From: Candidatus Latescibacterota bacterium
GTDB lineage: Bacteria; Latescibacterota; UBA2968; GCA-2709665
Direction: 5' to 3'
Assembly (NCBI GenBank): GCA_021295655.1
Contig: JAGWBX010000009.1
Coordinates: forward strand, 56,618 to 120,617
DNA: 64,000 nucleotides
Both the position numbers and the translations under genes were made by a program. Below the pieces are notes generated by a model, which saw only the letters and a program-made list of their open reading frames with translations, did no database searches and had not been told where the DNA came from. This document shows, one piece after another, positions 1 through 7,470 of this stretch (position 1 is its first letter; each line of letters opens with the position of its first letter).

Positions 1-99
1 GCGGGCCGAGATGTTACCGTCGCTCGAGACGATGTATCCTCTGTCGTAGAGCCTGCGTCCTGCTTCCAATATATCCAGTTTTGCCTGATGGAGCGTCAT
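1..99 (-). CDS. Class II aldolase/adducin family protein, N-terminal fragment (partial at window edge)
   Basis: Reading the minus strand from the ATG at 97-99 gives 33 residues before the window ends. They include LYDRGYIVSSDGNISAR, the N-terminal signature of class II aldolases (fuculose/rhamnulose-1-phosphate aldolase, AraD type), where the GNxS segment lies in the substrate phosphate site. It is the seventh minus-strand gene of the microcompartment operon, 57 bp after a BMC-P gene. In PVM-type microcompartments such an aldolase cleaves deoxyhexulose phosphates to lactaldehyde plus DHAP, and the aldehyde feeds the encoded aldehyde dehydrogenase. The family call is from the motif; the exact substrate is inferred. 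The metal-binding His residues lie outside the window. Confidence 0.72.
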   Translation of the reverse strand, partial: MTLHQAKLDILEAGRRLYDRGYIVSSDGNISAR

Positions 100-156
100 G
101 TCAAAGTGACCTGATGGTGAATAGTACTGTCCAGGTCGTCGATGTCCGCGGTTCAA

Positions 157-435
157 TTACGTCTGCGGCTCACAGTCGACCTGGTCCACAATCCCGACGA
201 TCACGGAGCGGATGGGCGGTCGGTCCACCCCCAGGACCTGTGCGGCCGCAACGCCCTGGCGAAGCACGAGTACGGTTTCGCCCGCGCCCGCGCCGGCCGT
301 GTCGACGGCAAGCAGGGCGTCATCCACGTCGGACCCGTCGGGCCGGACGGGTTGTACCACCATGAGTTTCGCGGCGTCGTAGGCCGGATGCTTCAGCGTG
401 GAAACAACGCTTCCGATGACTCGGGCGAGAATCAT
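157..435 (-). CDS. BMC-P vertex protein (EutN/CcmL family)
   Basis: A 92-residue protein that caps the pentameric vertices of a bacterial microcompartment shell. The start MILARVIGSVVST matches the family opening (M-x-L-G/A-R-V-x-G-x-V-V-x-T), followed by VVQPVR, the DALLAVDTAGAGAGETVLV core and the C-terminal VVGIVDQVD strand. I chose the ATG at 433-435 because an upstream in-frame GTG would add 13 residues absent from the family. It is one of three BMC-P paralogues here, 46 bp downstream of the next one. Three BMC-P genes per locus is characteristic of PVM-type compartments. Confidence 0.93.
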   Translation of the reverse strand: MILARVIGSVVSTLKHPAYDAAKLMVVQPVRPDGSDVDDALLAVDTAGAGAGETVLVLRQGVAAAQVLGVDRPPIRSVIVGIVDQVDCEPQT

Positions 436-481
436 GGGACCCGGTGACTTGAGGTAAACGGGAGCACTTCGCACGGTTCAG

Positions 482-757
482 TCATGATTCGTTCCGGACG
501 TCGATCCGGTCGGCGATGCCCACGATGGCCGCGTCTACGGGCCCGTATTTCCCGGGCAGGGCATTGGGCGCTTCCCTCGCGCTGACCCAGTAGACAGTCT
601 CGCCCTGACCTGCGCTGACCACGTCGACGGCCACCAGCGGATCGCCGATCTCGTTCCGGCGGCGGTCCAGGGGCCGGACAACGAGCAGCCGGATGCCGTT
701 GAGCGATGGATCTTTCCTTGTGGCGACGATTCTGCCTGTGACGCGGCCGAGTTGCAT
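482..757 (-). CDS. BMC-P vertex protein (EutN/CcmL family)
   Basis: A 91-residue EutN/CcmL pentamer-forming shell protein. It opens MQLGRVTGRIVATRKDPSL, has the conserved LLVVRPLD strand, VAVDVVSAGQGETVYWVS, and closes with VGIADRIDV. The full length is one compact domain. It lies 48 bp downstream of the aldehyde dehydrogenase gene and upstream of another BMC-P gene on the same strand. It differs clearly in sequence from its two neighbours, so the three are old paralogues likely to occupy different vertices or have different assembly roles, not recent copies. Confidence 0.93.
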   Translation of the reverse strand: MQLGRVTGRIVATRKDPSLNGIRLLVVRPLDRRRNEIGDPLVAVDVVSAGQGETVYWVSAREAPNALPGKYGPVDAAIVGIADRIDVRNES

Positions 758-805
758 GGTTACCTGGCGCTGAGAGTGGAACGTAACGAGGGTACCCGCC
801 TGAAT

Positions 806-2242
806 TCAGACGATCCTGAAATAGTCGACCAGCGTGCAGCGCCGCTGGCGGGTAAACGTACTGGCGGACGTGCAGCCTTCGCCGGTGGGCGTTGCGATGG
901 AAAACGAGGTGTATCCCTCGCCGCCGGCCCCCACGCCGGCAGTGGACGGGCCGTTCTTGATAAAGAGACTGCATCGGCAGGCCCGGGCCATGTTGGTCAT
1001 GTTTTCAACGTTCCTGGAGTGCATGACGGCCGTGTGGCGATACCCATGTTCGGCCTCAACGGCCCATTCGATGCCGGTGTTGACATCGGGCACACGGATA
1101 ATAGGAATGAACGGCATCATCTGCTCGTTCTGCGTGAAGGGATGCGCGGCTTCAACTTCGCCGATCAGCAGCTCCGTTTCGGGAGGCACGTTCAGGCCAA
1201 TGCTCTCCGCCAGAACATGCGGGTTTCGGCCCACGAATTCCCGGTTGACGGTTTGTTCGCCCCCTTCGTCCGCAGTGAACGCGTGCCCGGTCAGGCTTGC
1301 GATCTGGCCGCGGTCCAGTTCCACGCATCCCCTGGCCAGCAGAGAACGCTTGAGTTCGCCGGCGACAGACTCGACGACGAAGATTTCCTTTTCGCCTATA
1401 CAGAGGATATTATTGTCAAATGCGCCGCCTTCCACGATCCCCTCCGCCGCGGTGTCGAGGTCGGCGGTTTCGTCGACCACCACCGGGGGATTCCCCGGAC
1501 CCGCGGCAATGACCCGTTTCGGCGCGCGCATCGCGGCCTTGACAACGCCGCCCCCGCCCGTGACCAGGACGAGGTCGATTTTCGGATGTACGAAAAGATC
1601 CTGGGCGGTCTGAATACTGGGTTCGTGCACAGCGGTCAACAGGTTTGGAGGTCCGCCGGCGTTGACAATCGCGCGGTTGAGGATCTGAATGCCCAGTTGC
1701 GAGACGTTTTTTGCGGCCGGGTGCGGCGCAAATACGGCACTGTTTCCCGCGGCGATAAGGCTGATGGCGTTGTTCACGGTTGTGGGAACCGGATGTGTGG
1801 AGGGTGTGACGGCGGCAACGACGCCGAAGGGCGCCAGTTCCACGACAGTCAGCCCCCGGTCTCCGGTCCAGGCAACCGGTTCCAGATCCTCGACGCCCGG
1901 GGTGAGACGGGCAACCACGTCGAATTTCCGGATCTTGTGGGCAATTCTGCCCATGCCGGTCTCGTCGATGGTCATCTGCGCGAGGCCCTTGGCATGGTCC
2001 AGCGCCGCCTTTCGAATGGCCTCGATGATTTCGCGCCTGGTTTCGAGCGACAGGGCTTCCAGTTCGCGCTGGGCCAGGCCGGCCGCTTCGATTGCGCTGT
2101 CGAGACGTTCGAAGATGCCATCGTCTCCGTTGCCGCCCGTACGGATTGGGGACGAGACGACCGCGGGGGCCTGTGTTTCCGGCGCGAGCGTGCGGACGAC
2201 CTCTTCAACGACCGATCTGATTTGCGCTTCGCTTAAGTTCAT
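806..2242 (-). CDS. CoA-acylating aldehyde dehydrogenase, microcompartment-associated (PduP/EutE type)
   Basis: A 478-residue aldehyde dehydrogenase expected to oxidise an aldehyde such as lactaldehyde or propionaldehyde to acyl-CoA with NAD+ in the compartment lumen. The predicted catalytic Cys is Cys281 in FDNNILCIGEKE, the typical context of acylating enzymes. TPSTHP (147-152) and AAGPGNPP are cofactor-region signatures. Residues 1-20 (LSEAQIRSVVEEVVRTL) form an amphipathic helix followed by a Pro/Gly-rich linker at about 21-40, the layout of an encapsulation peptide. It lies between BMC-P genes on the same strand. PduL supplies the following step, acyl-CoA to acyl-phosphate. Substrate identity is inferred from the aldolase neighbour. 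Confidence 0.93.
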   Translation of the reverse strand: MNLSEAQIRSVVEEVVRTLAPETQAPAVVSSPIRTGGNGDDGIFERLDSAIEAAGLAQRELEALSLETRREIIEAIRKAALDHAKGLAQMTIDETGMGRIAHKIRKFDVVARLTPGVEDLEPVAWTGDRGLTVVELAPFGVVAAVTPSTHPVPTTVNNAISLIAAGNSAVFAPHPAAKNVSQLGIQILNRAIVNAGGPPNLLTAVHEPSIQTAQDLFVHPKIDLVLVTGGGGVVKAAMRAPKRVIAAGPGNPPVVVDETADLDTAAEGIVEGGAFDNNILCIGEKEIFVVESVAGELKRSLLARGCVELDRGQIASLTGHAFTADEGGEQTVNREFVGRNPHVLAESIGLNVPPETELLIGEVEAAHPFTQNEQMMPFIPIIRVPDVNTGIEWAVEAEHGYRHTAVMHSRNVENMTNMARACRCSLFIKNGPSTAGVGAGGEGYTSFSIATPTGEGCTSASTFTRQRRCTLVDYFRIV

Positions 2243-2329
2243 CGTTCAGAGAGATAATGACATACCGGATGCGGTACGAAATCGGTATGTCGCGTTAACC
2301 GGAAAGCCCACGCCATGAACGGTTTTGCC

Positions 2330-2626
2330 TCATGCGTCTTTTCGGTAGGTGGTTTCGCCTTCCATTTCGACTGAATCGACGATGGCCACGACGACCGCGT
2401 CGACCGGACGGTCTTCGGTGGAGCCGGTCATGCGTGCGGAACTTCCGCTTGTGCACAGGACGACTTCATTGGTTCCGGCGCCGACGGCGTCGACGGCAAC
2501 CAGGAAACGGCTTCCCGGCTTAAGGGTCTGAACGTCCAGGGTCTGAACGACCTGGAGTTTGAACCCCTCGAGCCCCTTGTCTTTCTGGGTGGCGACAACC
2601 GTCCCCACCACTTTACCCAGAATCAT
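2330..2626 (-). CDS. BMC-P vertex protein (EutN/CcmL family)
   Basis: A 98-residue EutN/CcmL-type pentameric vertex protein. It opens MILGKVVGTVVATQKD and has LVAVDAVGAGTNEVVLCTSGSSAR, a core with the Ser/Ala-rich turn typical of EutN and CcmL, then VVAIVDSVEM. The C-terminal EGETTYRKDA tail extends slightly beyond the fold. It lies 17 bp downstream of the BMC-H gene and 87 bp upstream of the dehydrogenase gene, in the same operon. It is the most canonical of the three BMC-P proteins in the window. Confidence 0.94.
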   Translation of the reverse strand: MILGKVVGTVVATQKDKGLEGFKLQVVQTLDVQTLKPGSRFLVAVDAVGAGTNEVVLCTSGSSARMTGSTEDRPVDAVVVAIVDSVEMEGETTYRKDA

Positions 2627-2643
2627 CGTAAACGCTCAGGGCT

Positions 2644-2925
2644 TCAGGACGATTTGCCGATGGGCAGCACGTCTTCGAGGCTGCCATGGGGGCGCGGAAT
2701 GACGTGCACGGAAATCAACTCGCCAATCTTGCCGGCGGCGGCGGCGCCAGCCTCGGTGGCGGCTTTTACGGCGGCCACGTCGCCCCGTACAACGGCGGTT
2801 ACGTAGCCCGCGCCGATTTTCTCCCAGTTTACAAGCTTCACATTGGCCGCTTTCACCATAGCGTCGGTCGCCTCGATCATCGCCACCAGACCTCTGGTTT
2901 CGATCATGCCAAGCGCTTCACCCAT
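2644..2925 (-). CDS. BMC-H hexameric shell protein (PduA/EutM/CcmK type)
   Basis: A 93-residue single BMC domain protein that forms hexamers tiling the facets of the compartment. It opens [22 protein letters not shown], the hallmark of the family, followed by the pore segment [16 protein letters not shown] and the C-terminal [14 protein letters not shown]. The pore loop reads G-A-G-Y where PduA has G-S-G-L, so the channel chemistry may differ. A strong ribosome binding site (AGGAGG, 10 bases before the ATG) precedes it, which suits a shell protein needed in excess. It is the only BMC-H in the window; others may lie beyond the left edge. Confidence 0.96.
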   Translation of the reverse strand: MGEALGMIETRGLVAMIEATDAMVKAANVKLVNWEKIGAGYVTAVVRGDVAAVKAATEAGAAAAGKIGELISVHVIPRPHGSLEDVLPIGKSS

Positions 2926-2962
2926 GTCGTGTTTCCTCCTCTTGAGAGTGTTCGACCAAAGC

Positions 2963-2992
2963 AGGGCGGGTATGGCGCCCGCCTGTTTTTTT
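2963..2992 (+). terminator. Hairpin with T-run in the gap upstream of the BMC-H gene
   Basis: A GC stem (GGGCGGG ... CCCGCC) with a short loop is followed by seven T on the plus strand. The T-run is on the strand opposite to the surrounding genes, so as an intrinsic terminator it would stop antisense transcription. On the minus strand it would only be a hairpin in the leader of the BMC-H message. The function is uncertain. Confidence 0.35.
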
Positions 2993-3075
2993 CCGAAGCA
3001 GTTTCAAAATTACCGGTGAGTTCCCGAGCGCTTTTGCATCCGCCCGAAGACCGCCGGGAATTTCAATACGGCTTC

Positions 3076-4572
3076 TCAACGAGAACCGATCTGTTTTTTT
3101 CCGTAGACAGCCAGTCTGTAGGGACGAGGGCCGTCGAAGCTCCTGATACGTTCGTAGGAGTCCCGGAACCACGGCGCGGACGCGATCGGGCCTTCCAGCG
3201 AAACCCAAAGCGGATCGTGCAGGAGCACGAAATCCGGCCTGTACGTCCGGACGGGCCAGGCAACGTCGCCGGCTGCCATGTGGGGGCCGACCGTGGGGGT
3301 GACCAGACCGCAGACGTCCACGATATACCGGTTGCTGTAAAAACCCACGATGCCGATTTCGACCATTCCGACAGAAGCCGCCGCCGGTGTATTTGCGGCG
3401 AGCCACTCACCCGCCGACTTGTAGATCGGGTACCTCGGTTGGGGTTCCCGGCCCAACAGCTTGACGGTCGGGGTCAGTAAGGCAACCAGAAGCGGGACAC
3501 ACAGCAGCGCGGTCAACCGGACTTCATGACGACGCCAGCCGGACCACCGGTTTGCGACCCGGCCGGCCAACGATACCGTACCCAGCGCGGTCAGGATCAT
3601 CAGGAGCGGTACGAGTCCGGCGTAATAGTTGTAGGCCGCGGGTACGCCCATCGCCCAGTACCCGGAAAAAATGAGTAACGGCCAGCCCGCGATGAGCAGA
3701 ATGCGCCTGTCGAGACGGCATATCCTTCCAACGCCAAGCAGCGCCGGCAGCAGAAACCAGACGAACAACGGCGACGACTCCACGTAACGCCGGCCCGTAT
3801 AAAGGATGCCGTGACCCAGCGACCTCCACAACCCGCTCGCGCCCATGGCCCGCTTTGCCTCGAGCGTATTGGGAAAGGGCGATCCGAAGGTCCACGCCGC
3901 GTAGACCGACCACCCGCCGACAACAACGGCGAAGACAAGAAGCGGGCGCCAGGCCTCCCGCCTGTGAATCCACAGGTGGTGACCCAGGATCAGTCCCGCG
4001 GGTACGAGTCCGTCACCGCGGGTAAGCGTGCCAAGTGCAAGCAGCAGCGCCGCGAGGCTCGGGCGGCCCGAAAAGTAGGCCGCGTAGGCGCCGAATATCA
4101 ACGCCTGGAACAGAATCAGCTCAAAGCCGAGTACGTCGCCAAGATACGGATTCAGGACCACGAGAAACGCGGCAACGAAACCGGCCCTGCTTTCATTGAA
4201 GTCAGCCAGGATGCGCCCGATCAGCAATCCAAGCGCCCCCAGCGCGGCGCCGCTGAGGAGGGTGCTGATCAGAGGATAGTTTCCGGCGATCCGGCCCGGT
4301 ACGGAGAGGAGCACGGCGTAAAGCGGCGCCGTGGTCCCGAGCACCCGTTCGCCTTCGTTATAGTTGAAGCCGCGCCCATCGGCGAGGTTTCGCGCATATC
4401 GGTACGTGATATACGGATCGTCCATCTGCACCCGGTGATAACAGGCAACCGCCGGAGGCGTCAGCAATGCCACCAGAATGAAGATCCGTGCGCTGGTCGA
4501 CCGTAAGTGGCGAATGGGAACAGTCGTGACAGCCTTTTTGATCCACAACGTCGATAATGAGTTACGGCTCAA
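3076..4572 (-). CDS. GT-C fold membrane glycosyltransferase-like protein (arabinofuranosyl/mannosyltransferase type)
   Basis: A 498-residue multi-spanning protein with about ten hydrophobic segments. After the first membrane helix comes MDDPYITYRYARNLADGRGF, then NYNEGERVLGTTAPLY, the first periplasmic loop of GT-C transferases, whose acidic pair binds the polyprenyl-phosphate sugar. The C-terminal third (about 390-498) looks soluble. Family knowledge suggests transfer of a sugar from a lipid carrier on the outer face of the inner membrane. The start is a TTG with no clear Shine-Dalgarno. It sits in the same orientation between pduL and the shell genes, with 108 and 150 bp gaps. Nothing in it suggests a microcompartment role, so it may be an insertion into the operon. 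Confidence 0.75.
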   Translation of the reverse strand: MSRNSLSTLWIKKAVTTVPIRHLRSTSARIFILVALLTPPAVACYHRVQMDDPYITYRYARNLADGRGFNYNEGERVLGTTAPLYAVLLSVPGRIAGNYPLISTLLSGAALGALGLLIGRILADFNESRAGFVAAFLVVLNPYLGDVLGFELILFQALIFGAYAAYFSGRPSLAALLLALGTLTRGDGLVPAGLILGHHLWIHRREAWRPLLVFAVVVGGWSVYAAWTFGSPFPNTLEAKRAMGASGLWRSLGHGILYTGRRYVESSPLFVWFLLPALLGVGRICRLDRRILLIAGWPLLIFSGYWAMGVPAAYNYYAGLVPLLMILTALGTVSLAGRVANRWSGWRRHEVRLTALLCVPLLVALLTPTVKLLGREPQPRYPIYKSAGEWLAANTPAAASVGMVEIGIVGFYSNRYIVDVCGLVTPTVGPHMAAGDVAWPVRTYRPDFVLLHDPLWVSLEGPIASAPWFRDSYERIRSFDGPRPYRLAVYGKKQIGSR

Positions 4573-4680
4573 AAATGTTCGATGCCTTTGCTGCGTGTGT
4601 CGAGTACGTCGAAGCCGGCTCGTTGACCCCGCGCAGGTCGCAGGTGCGGGAAGACGGATGGGGATTCCGAAAACAGCTTC

Positions 4681-5397
4681 TCAGGACTCGATGAACGCTT
4701 TGCCTCCGCAAACGAGGTCGGCCGCGTTGGCGTCGTCGGTGTCCAGGTGGAGTTCGGGCAGATAGCCCGGATCGATTTTCAGCCTGACGTTCTCAAAGGT
4801 GAGGCCCTTTTCGCCGCTGATGTGAGCGCGAACCGCACTTCGCCCCGTGAGGCCCATTTCCGAAACGTCGACAGGGCGGAGATGAAGGTGCCGGACGGCG
4901 CGGATGGCGGCAGGTACGGTAAGGGATCCTTTCGGACCCACAAAAGTGACCCGCTGGGCGCCTTGAAGGTCGCCCGAGTCCCGCACGGGGGGATCGAGGC
5001 CCAGAAAGATGGCGTCTGTACGGGCCAGTTCGACCTGGTTGTAGTCCCGGGCGGGTCCCAGAATCCGGACGCGCTCGATGGCGCGCAGCCGGGGCCCGAT
5101 CACGGAGACGCATTCTTCCGCCGCGTACGCGGCGGGCTGAAAGAGTTCCCTGAAAGGCGTGAGTTCCGATCCGACCCCGAAGAGGATATCCATGGCTTCA
5201 CGGTTCAGGTGACAGTGCCTTGCGGAGACACCCACCGGAACTTCAAGGAGGCCGTCCTTTCCGTTCCGGATCCTCCCGATGACTTCCCGGACAACGTGGG
5301 CGATATCCGGCGACCCGTTGCCGGGCGCGGTCTGGCGCCCTCGTTCGCACAGCTTGCAGTCCGCGCATTCTGAAGCAGGTTTGAATGACTGTACCAT
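4681..5397 (-). CDS. pduL: PduL-type phosphate propanoyltransferase with an N-terminal Cys motif
   Basis: A 238-residue phosphotransacylase that converts acyl-CoA to acyl-phosphate in the compartment, regenerating CoA. Two beta-barrel halves carry the zinc-site motifs HCHL (61-64) and HLHL (170-173), and the C-terminal LHLDTDDANAA is a family signature. The start used is the ATG at 5395-5397; the longer frame would run past the predicted promoter. Residues 30-45 (PDIAHVVREVIGRIRN) resemble an encapsulation helix. Before it lies a C-x2-C-x2-C cluster (Cys11, 14, 17), which is not part of the enzyme fold. It is the first gene of the microcompartment operon in this window, behind a sigma70-like promoter. 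Confidence 0.93.
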   Translation of the reverse strand: MVQSFKPASECADCKLCERGRQTAPGNGSPDIAHVVREVIGRIRNGKDGLLEVPVGVSARHCHLNREAMDILFGVGSELTPFRELFQPAAYAAEECVSVIGPRLRAIERVRILGPARDYNQVELARTDAIFLGLDPPVRDSGDLQGAQRVTFVGPKGSLTVPAAIRAVRHLHLRPVDVSEMGLTGRSAVRAHISGEKGLTFENVRLKIDPGYLPELHLDTDDANAADLVCGGKAFIES

Positions 5398-5526
5398 CGG
5401 GACGCGTCGCGAAATCGTGTTCGGCCCCGGACGTGGTTTTCCGAATGGCGACTCGTTTCCGGGGCAGGACGCGAATTGGGCGTTTGCCGGACCGAAATGA
5501 CGTATGAATCCGGATTCAAGACGCGA

Positions 5527-5555
5527 ATAATAGCAGGTTGAATGAGCAAAGTCAA
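5527..5555 (-). promoter_or_regulatory. Sigma70-like promoter of the microcompartment operon
   Basis: On the minus strand, TTGACT (5555-5550) and TATTAT (5532-5527) are separated by 17 bp. The predicted transcription start near 5520 leaves a leader of about 120 nt before the pduL ATG. It faces away from the plus-strand promoter at 5604, so one intergenic region of 371 bp serves both operons. No operator palindrome was evident between them. Confidence 0.7.
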
Positions 5556-5603
5556 GGGATTTCGGGGATAAATGCGGCAGCCTGAATGCGGGAGGCCGGT
5601 CGC

Positions 5604-5631
5604 TTGACAATTCGCGGGGTTATGGTATAAT
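5604..5631 (+). promoter_or_regulatory. Consensus sigma70 promoter of the surface glycan cluster
   Basis: TTGACA (5604-5609) and TATAAT (5626-5631) match both consensus hexamers exactly, with a 16-bp spacer. Transcription would start near 5638, leaving about 130 nt of leader before the Wzi-like gene at 5769. Such a strong basal promoter fits constitutive synthesis of a surface polymer. Confidence 0.75.
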
Positions 5632-5768
5632 TGGGCGGACTGTCGACCGGCCCGGCGAATCGGGAAACAGGTGTTTCTTCGCCGGTTCGGGCGAGGCGGC
5701 CGCATCCGCCTTGAAGTCACTGAAAAGTCAGTTTTCCACGGAGTTCTGTTTTCTCCGGATAAGGCGTC

Positions 5769-7457
5769 GTGAGATCCGCATTTCTGTTGCTGGCTGTTGT
5801 GTCCCTGTCCCGGATTGCCCACGCGGGTGACAATACCCCGGACGTTCCGCTTAACCACAGGGTTTATCGGACACTCGACCGGTACGATGCCCATGGCTGG
5901 CTGGACTCGGCCGCGTCGCAGACCAGGCCTTACACCCGCCTGAAAGTCGCCCGGCTTCTGATTCAGGTCCTGCGGAACAGCGATGCGCAGGCCGCCATGT
6001 CCGGGACGGAGCGGGGGATACTTCAGAGACATCTGACCTCGTTCCGCACGGAGGCCGTACGGTTGGGCCATGCCCTGCCCGGCGCCGAAATCCGCGCGCT
6101 CGAGCGGTTGGCGGGCGCACTTTATTCATGGCGGGATACGTCTGCATCGTTCGCAGTCGACGCGCTCGTCCGGCAGCGATTGATTCTGCTTCGGGGTGAG
6201 GTCAGGGAGAGGGAAACGGTTTCGCAAACGCACATCGGCGCGATTGTCCGCGGCACGCTTGGAGACCGAATCGGTTTTCGCGCGCGCCACTTCGAAGCCA
6301 GGGAATGGAGTACCCTGCCCCGTCTGACCAGGGCGGACGTACTGGCCCGGCCTATCGAACTGGTACAATTCAAGGGAAAGGCGGCGGACTTTCGCGAAGC
6401 GACCTATCAGCTTGTATGGGCAACGCGCTGGTTCACCGCGGATGCCGCAAAGGGCAGCCTGGACTGGGGCCCCGGCAGGAGCGGCAACCTGCTCCTGGCG
6501 CCTTTCGCGCCGACTTTCGGGATGGCTCGATTCCGGACGGCGTACCGGCGGGTGCGTTTCATCCACGTTCTCGGATTCCTGGAAGCCGATTCGGGTCTTA
6601 TCGACCCCTCCCGCACGCTGTTTGACAACGGTCACCGCCGCACGTTTCTCCGTTCCAAAGCGATTGCCGCCCACCGCGTGGAGGTCCACGTCACTCCGCG
6701 CGTCCGTCTGGGATTCCAGGAGGCGGTGATATACGGAGACCGGGACTTCGAGTTTCTGTATGCGTCTCCCGCTTCGGTACTGACCGCCGCTCAGATGGCG
6801 GTGGGGGACAGGGACAATCTGGCCGTGGGGCTGGATATTTCCCTCAGGCCCGCCAGACGAATACAGACCTACCTGGCGTTATTCATGGATGACTTGAGAA
6901 AGTTCAGCCCCGGCGACTTCTCCAATAAGCTCGCGGTACAGGCGGGCGTGTTCTGGGTGGATGCGTTCGGGCTGCCGGATACGGATCTTCGAGCCGAGTT
7001 CGTTCATATCGAACCGTTCGTGTACTCGCACAGATTCAACATCAACGCGTTCACGCATTTCGACGCGCTCCTGGGTTATCCGACCGGCCCGAATTCGGAT
7101 CGGATCCGGACCCGGCTGTCGCACCGGTTTTCTCCATCGGTTTCTGCGGCGCTCAGGCTCGAAAGGACGCGACTTGGAGAGAATATCGATAATTCGGACG
7201 GCACACTGACGAACGTGGGGGGAGATGCGCGACAGGGACGACGTCCGGAAGACCCTGCTGTACGGGAATTCTTGAGCGGAACGGTGGAAAAACGGACGCA
7301 AATCGATGCGGAACTGGTTTTCGAGCCGGTCTCCGATCTCGTTCTTTCCACAACCTACCGGCTGACGCGTGAGAGCAACGTATCCTTGCGGGCCGGAGAA
7401 CGCGGAGACGGTAGCAATCACGACTGGCGCATAACGCTGGACCTCAATTTTTTCTGA
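5769..7457 (+). CDS. Wzi-like capsule assembly / outer-membrane beta-barrel protein
   Basis: A 562-residue exported protein with a signal peptide (MRSAFLLLAVVSLSRIAHAG). The segment DVPLNHRVYRTLDRYDAHGW is typical of the Wzi-like capsule assembly family. It is followed by an alternating polar/hydrophobic beta-barrel region and a C-terminal LNFF ending in the aromatic residue typical of BAM substrates. Wzi proteins bind exported polysaccharide at the outer membrane. It is the first gene after the strong promoter and lies 13 bp before the Wzy/ligase gene, which supports a role in anchoring the glycan made by the cluster. The family assignment comes from the N-terminal motif and context. Confidence 0.72.
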   Translation: MRSAFLLLAVVSLSRIAHAGDNTPDVPLNHRVYRTLDRYDAHGWLDSAASQTRPYTRLKVARLLIQVLRNSDAQAAMSGTERGILQRHLTSFRTEAVRLGHALPGAEIRALERLAGALYSWRDTSASFAVDALVRQRLILLRGEVRERETVSQTHIGAIVRGTLGDRIGFRARHFEAREWSTLPRLTRADVLARPIELVQFKGKAADFREATYQLVWATRWFTADAAKGSLDWGPGRSGNLLLAPFAPTFGMARFRTAYRRVRFIHVLGFLEADSGLIDPSRTLFDNGHRRTFLRSKAIAAHRVEVHVTPRVRLGFQEAVIYGDRDFEFLYASPASVLTAAQMAVGDRDNLAVGLDISLRPARRIQTYLALFMDDLRKFSPGDFSNKLAVQAGVFWVDAFGLPDTDLRAEFVHIEPFVYSHRFNINAFTHFDALLGYPTGPNSDRIRTRLSHRFSPSVSAALRLERTRLGENIDNSDGTLTNVGGDARQGRRPEDPAVREFLSGTVEKRTQIDAELVFEPVSDLVLSTTYRLTRESNVSLRAGERGDGSNHDWRITLDLNFF

Positions 7458-7470
7458 GTGAAAGGGACCG

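Noticed and set aside
752..2236. Long plus-strand open frame (494 codons) opposite the aldehyde dehydrogenase
   Set aside because: Complete overlap with a well-supported enzyme gene on the other strand; the translation has no family motif and reflects GC-rich codon bias.
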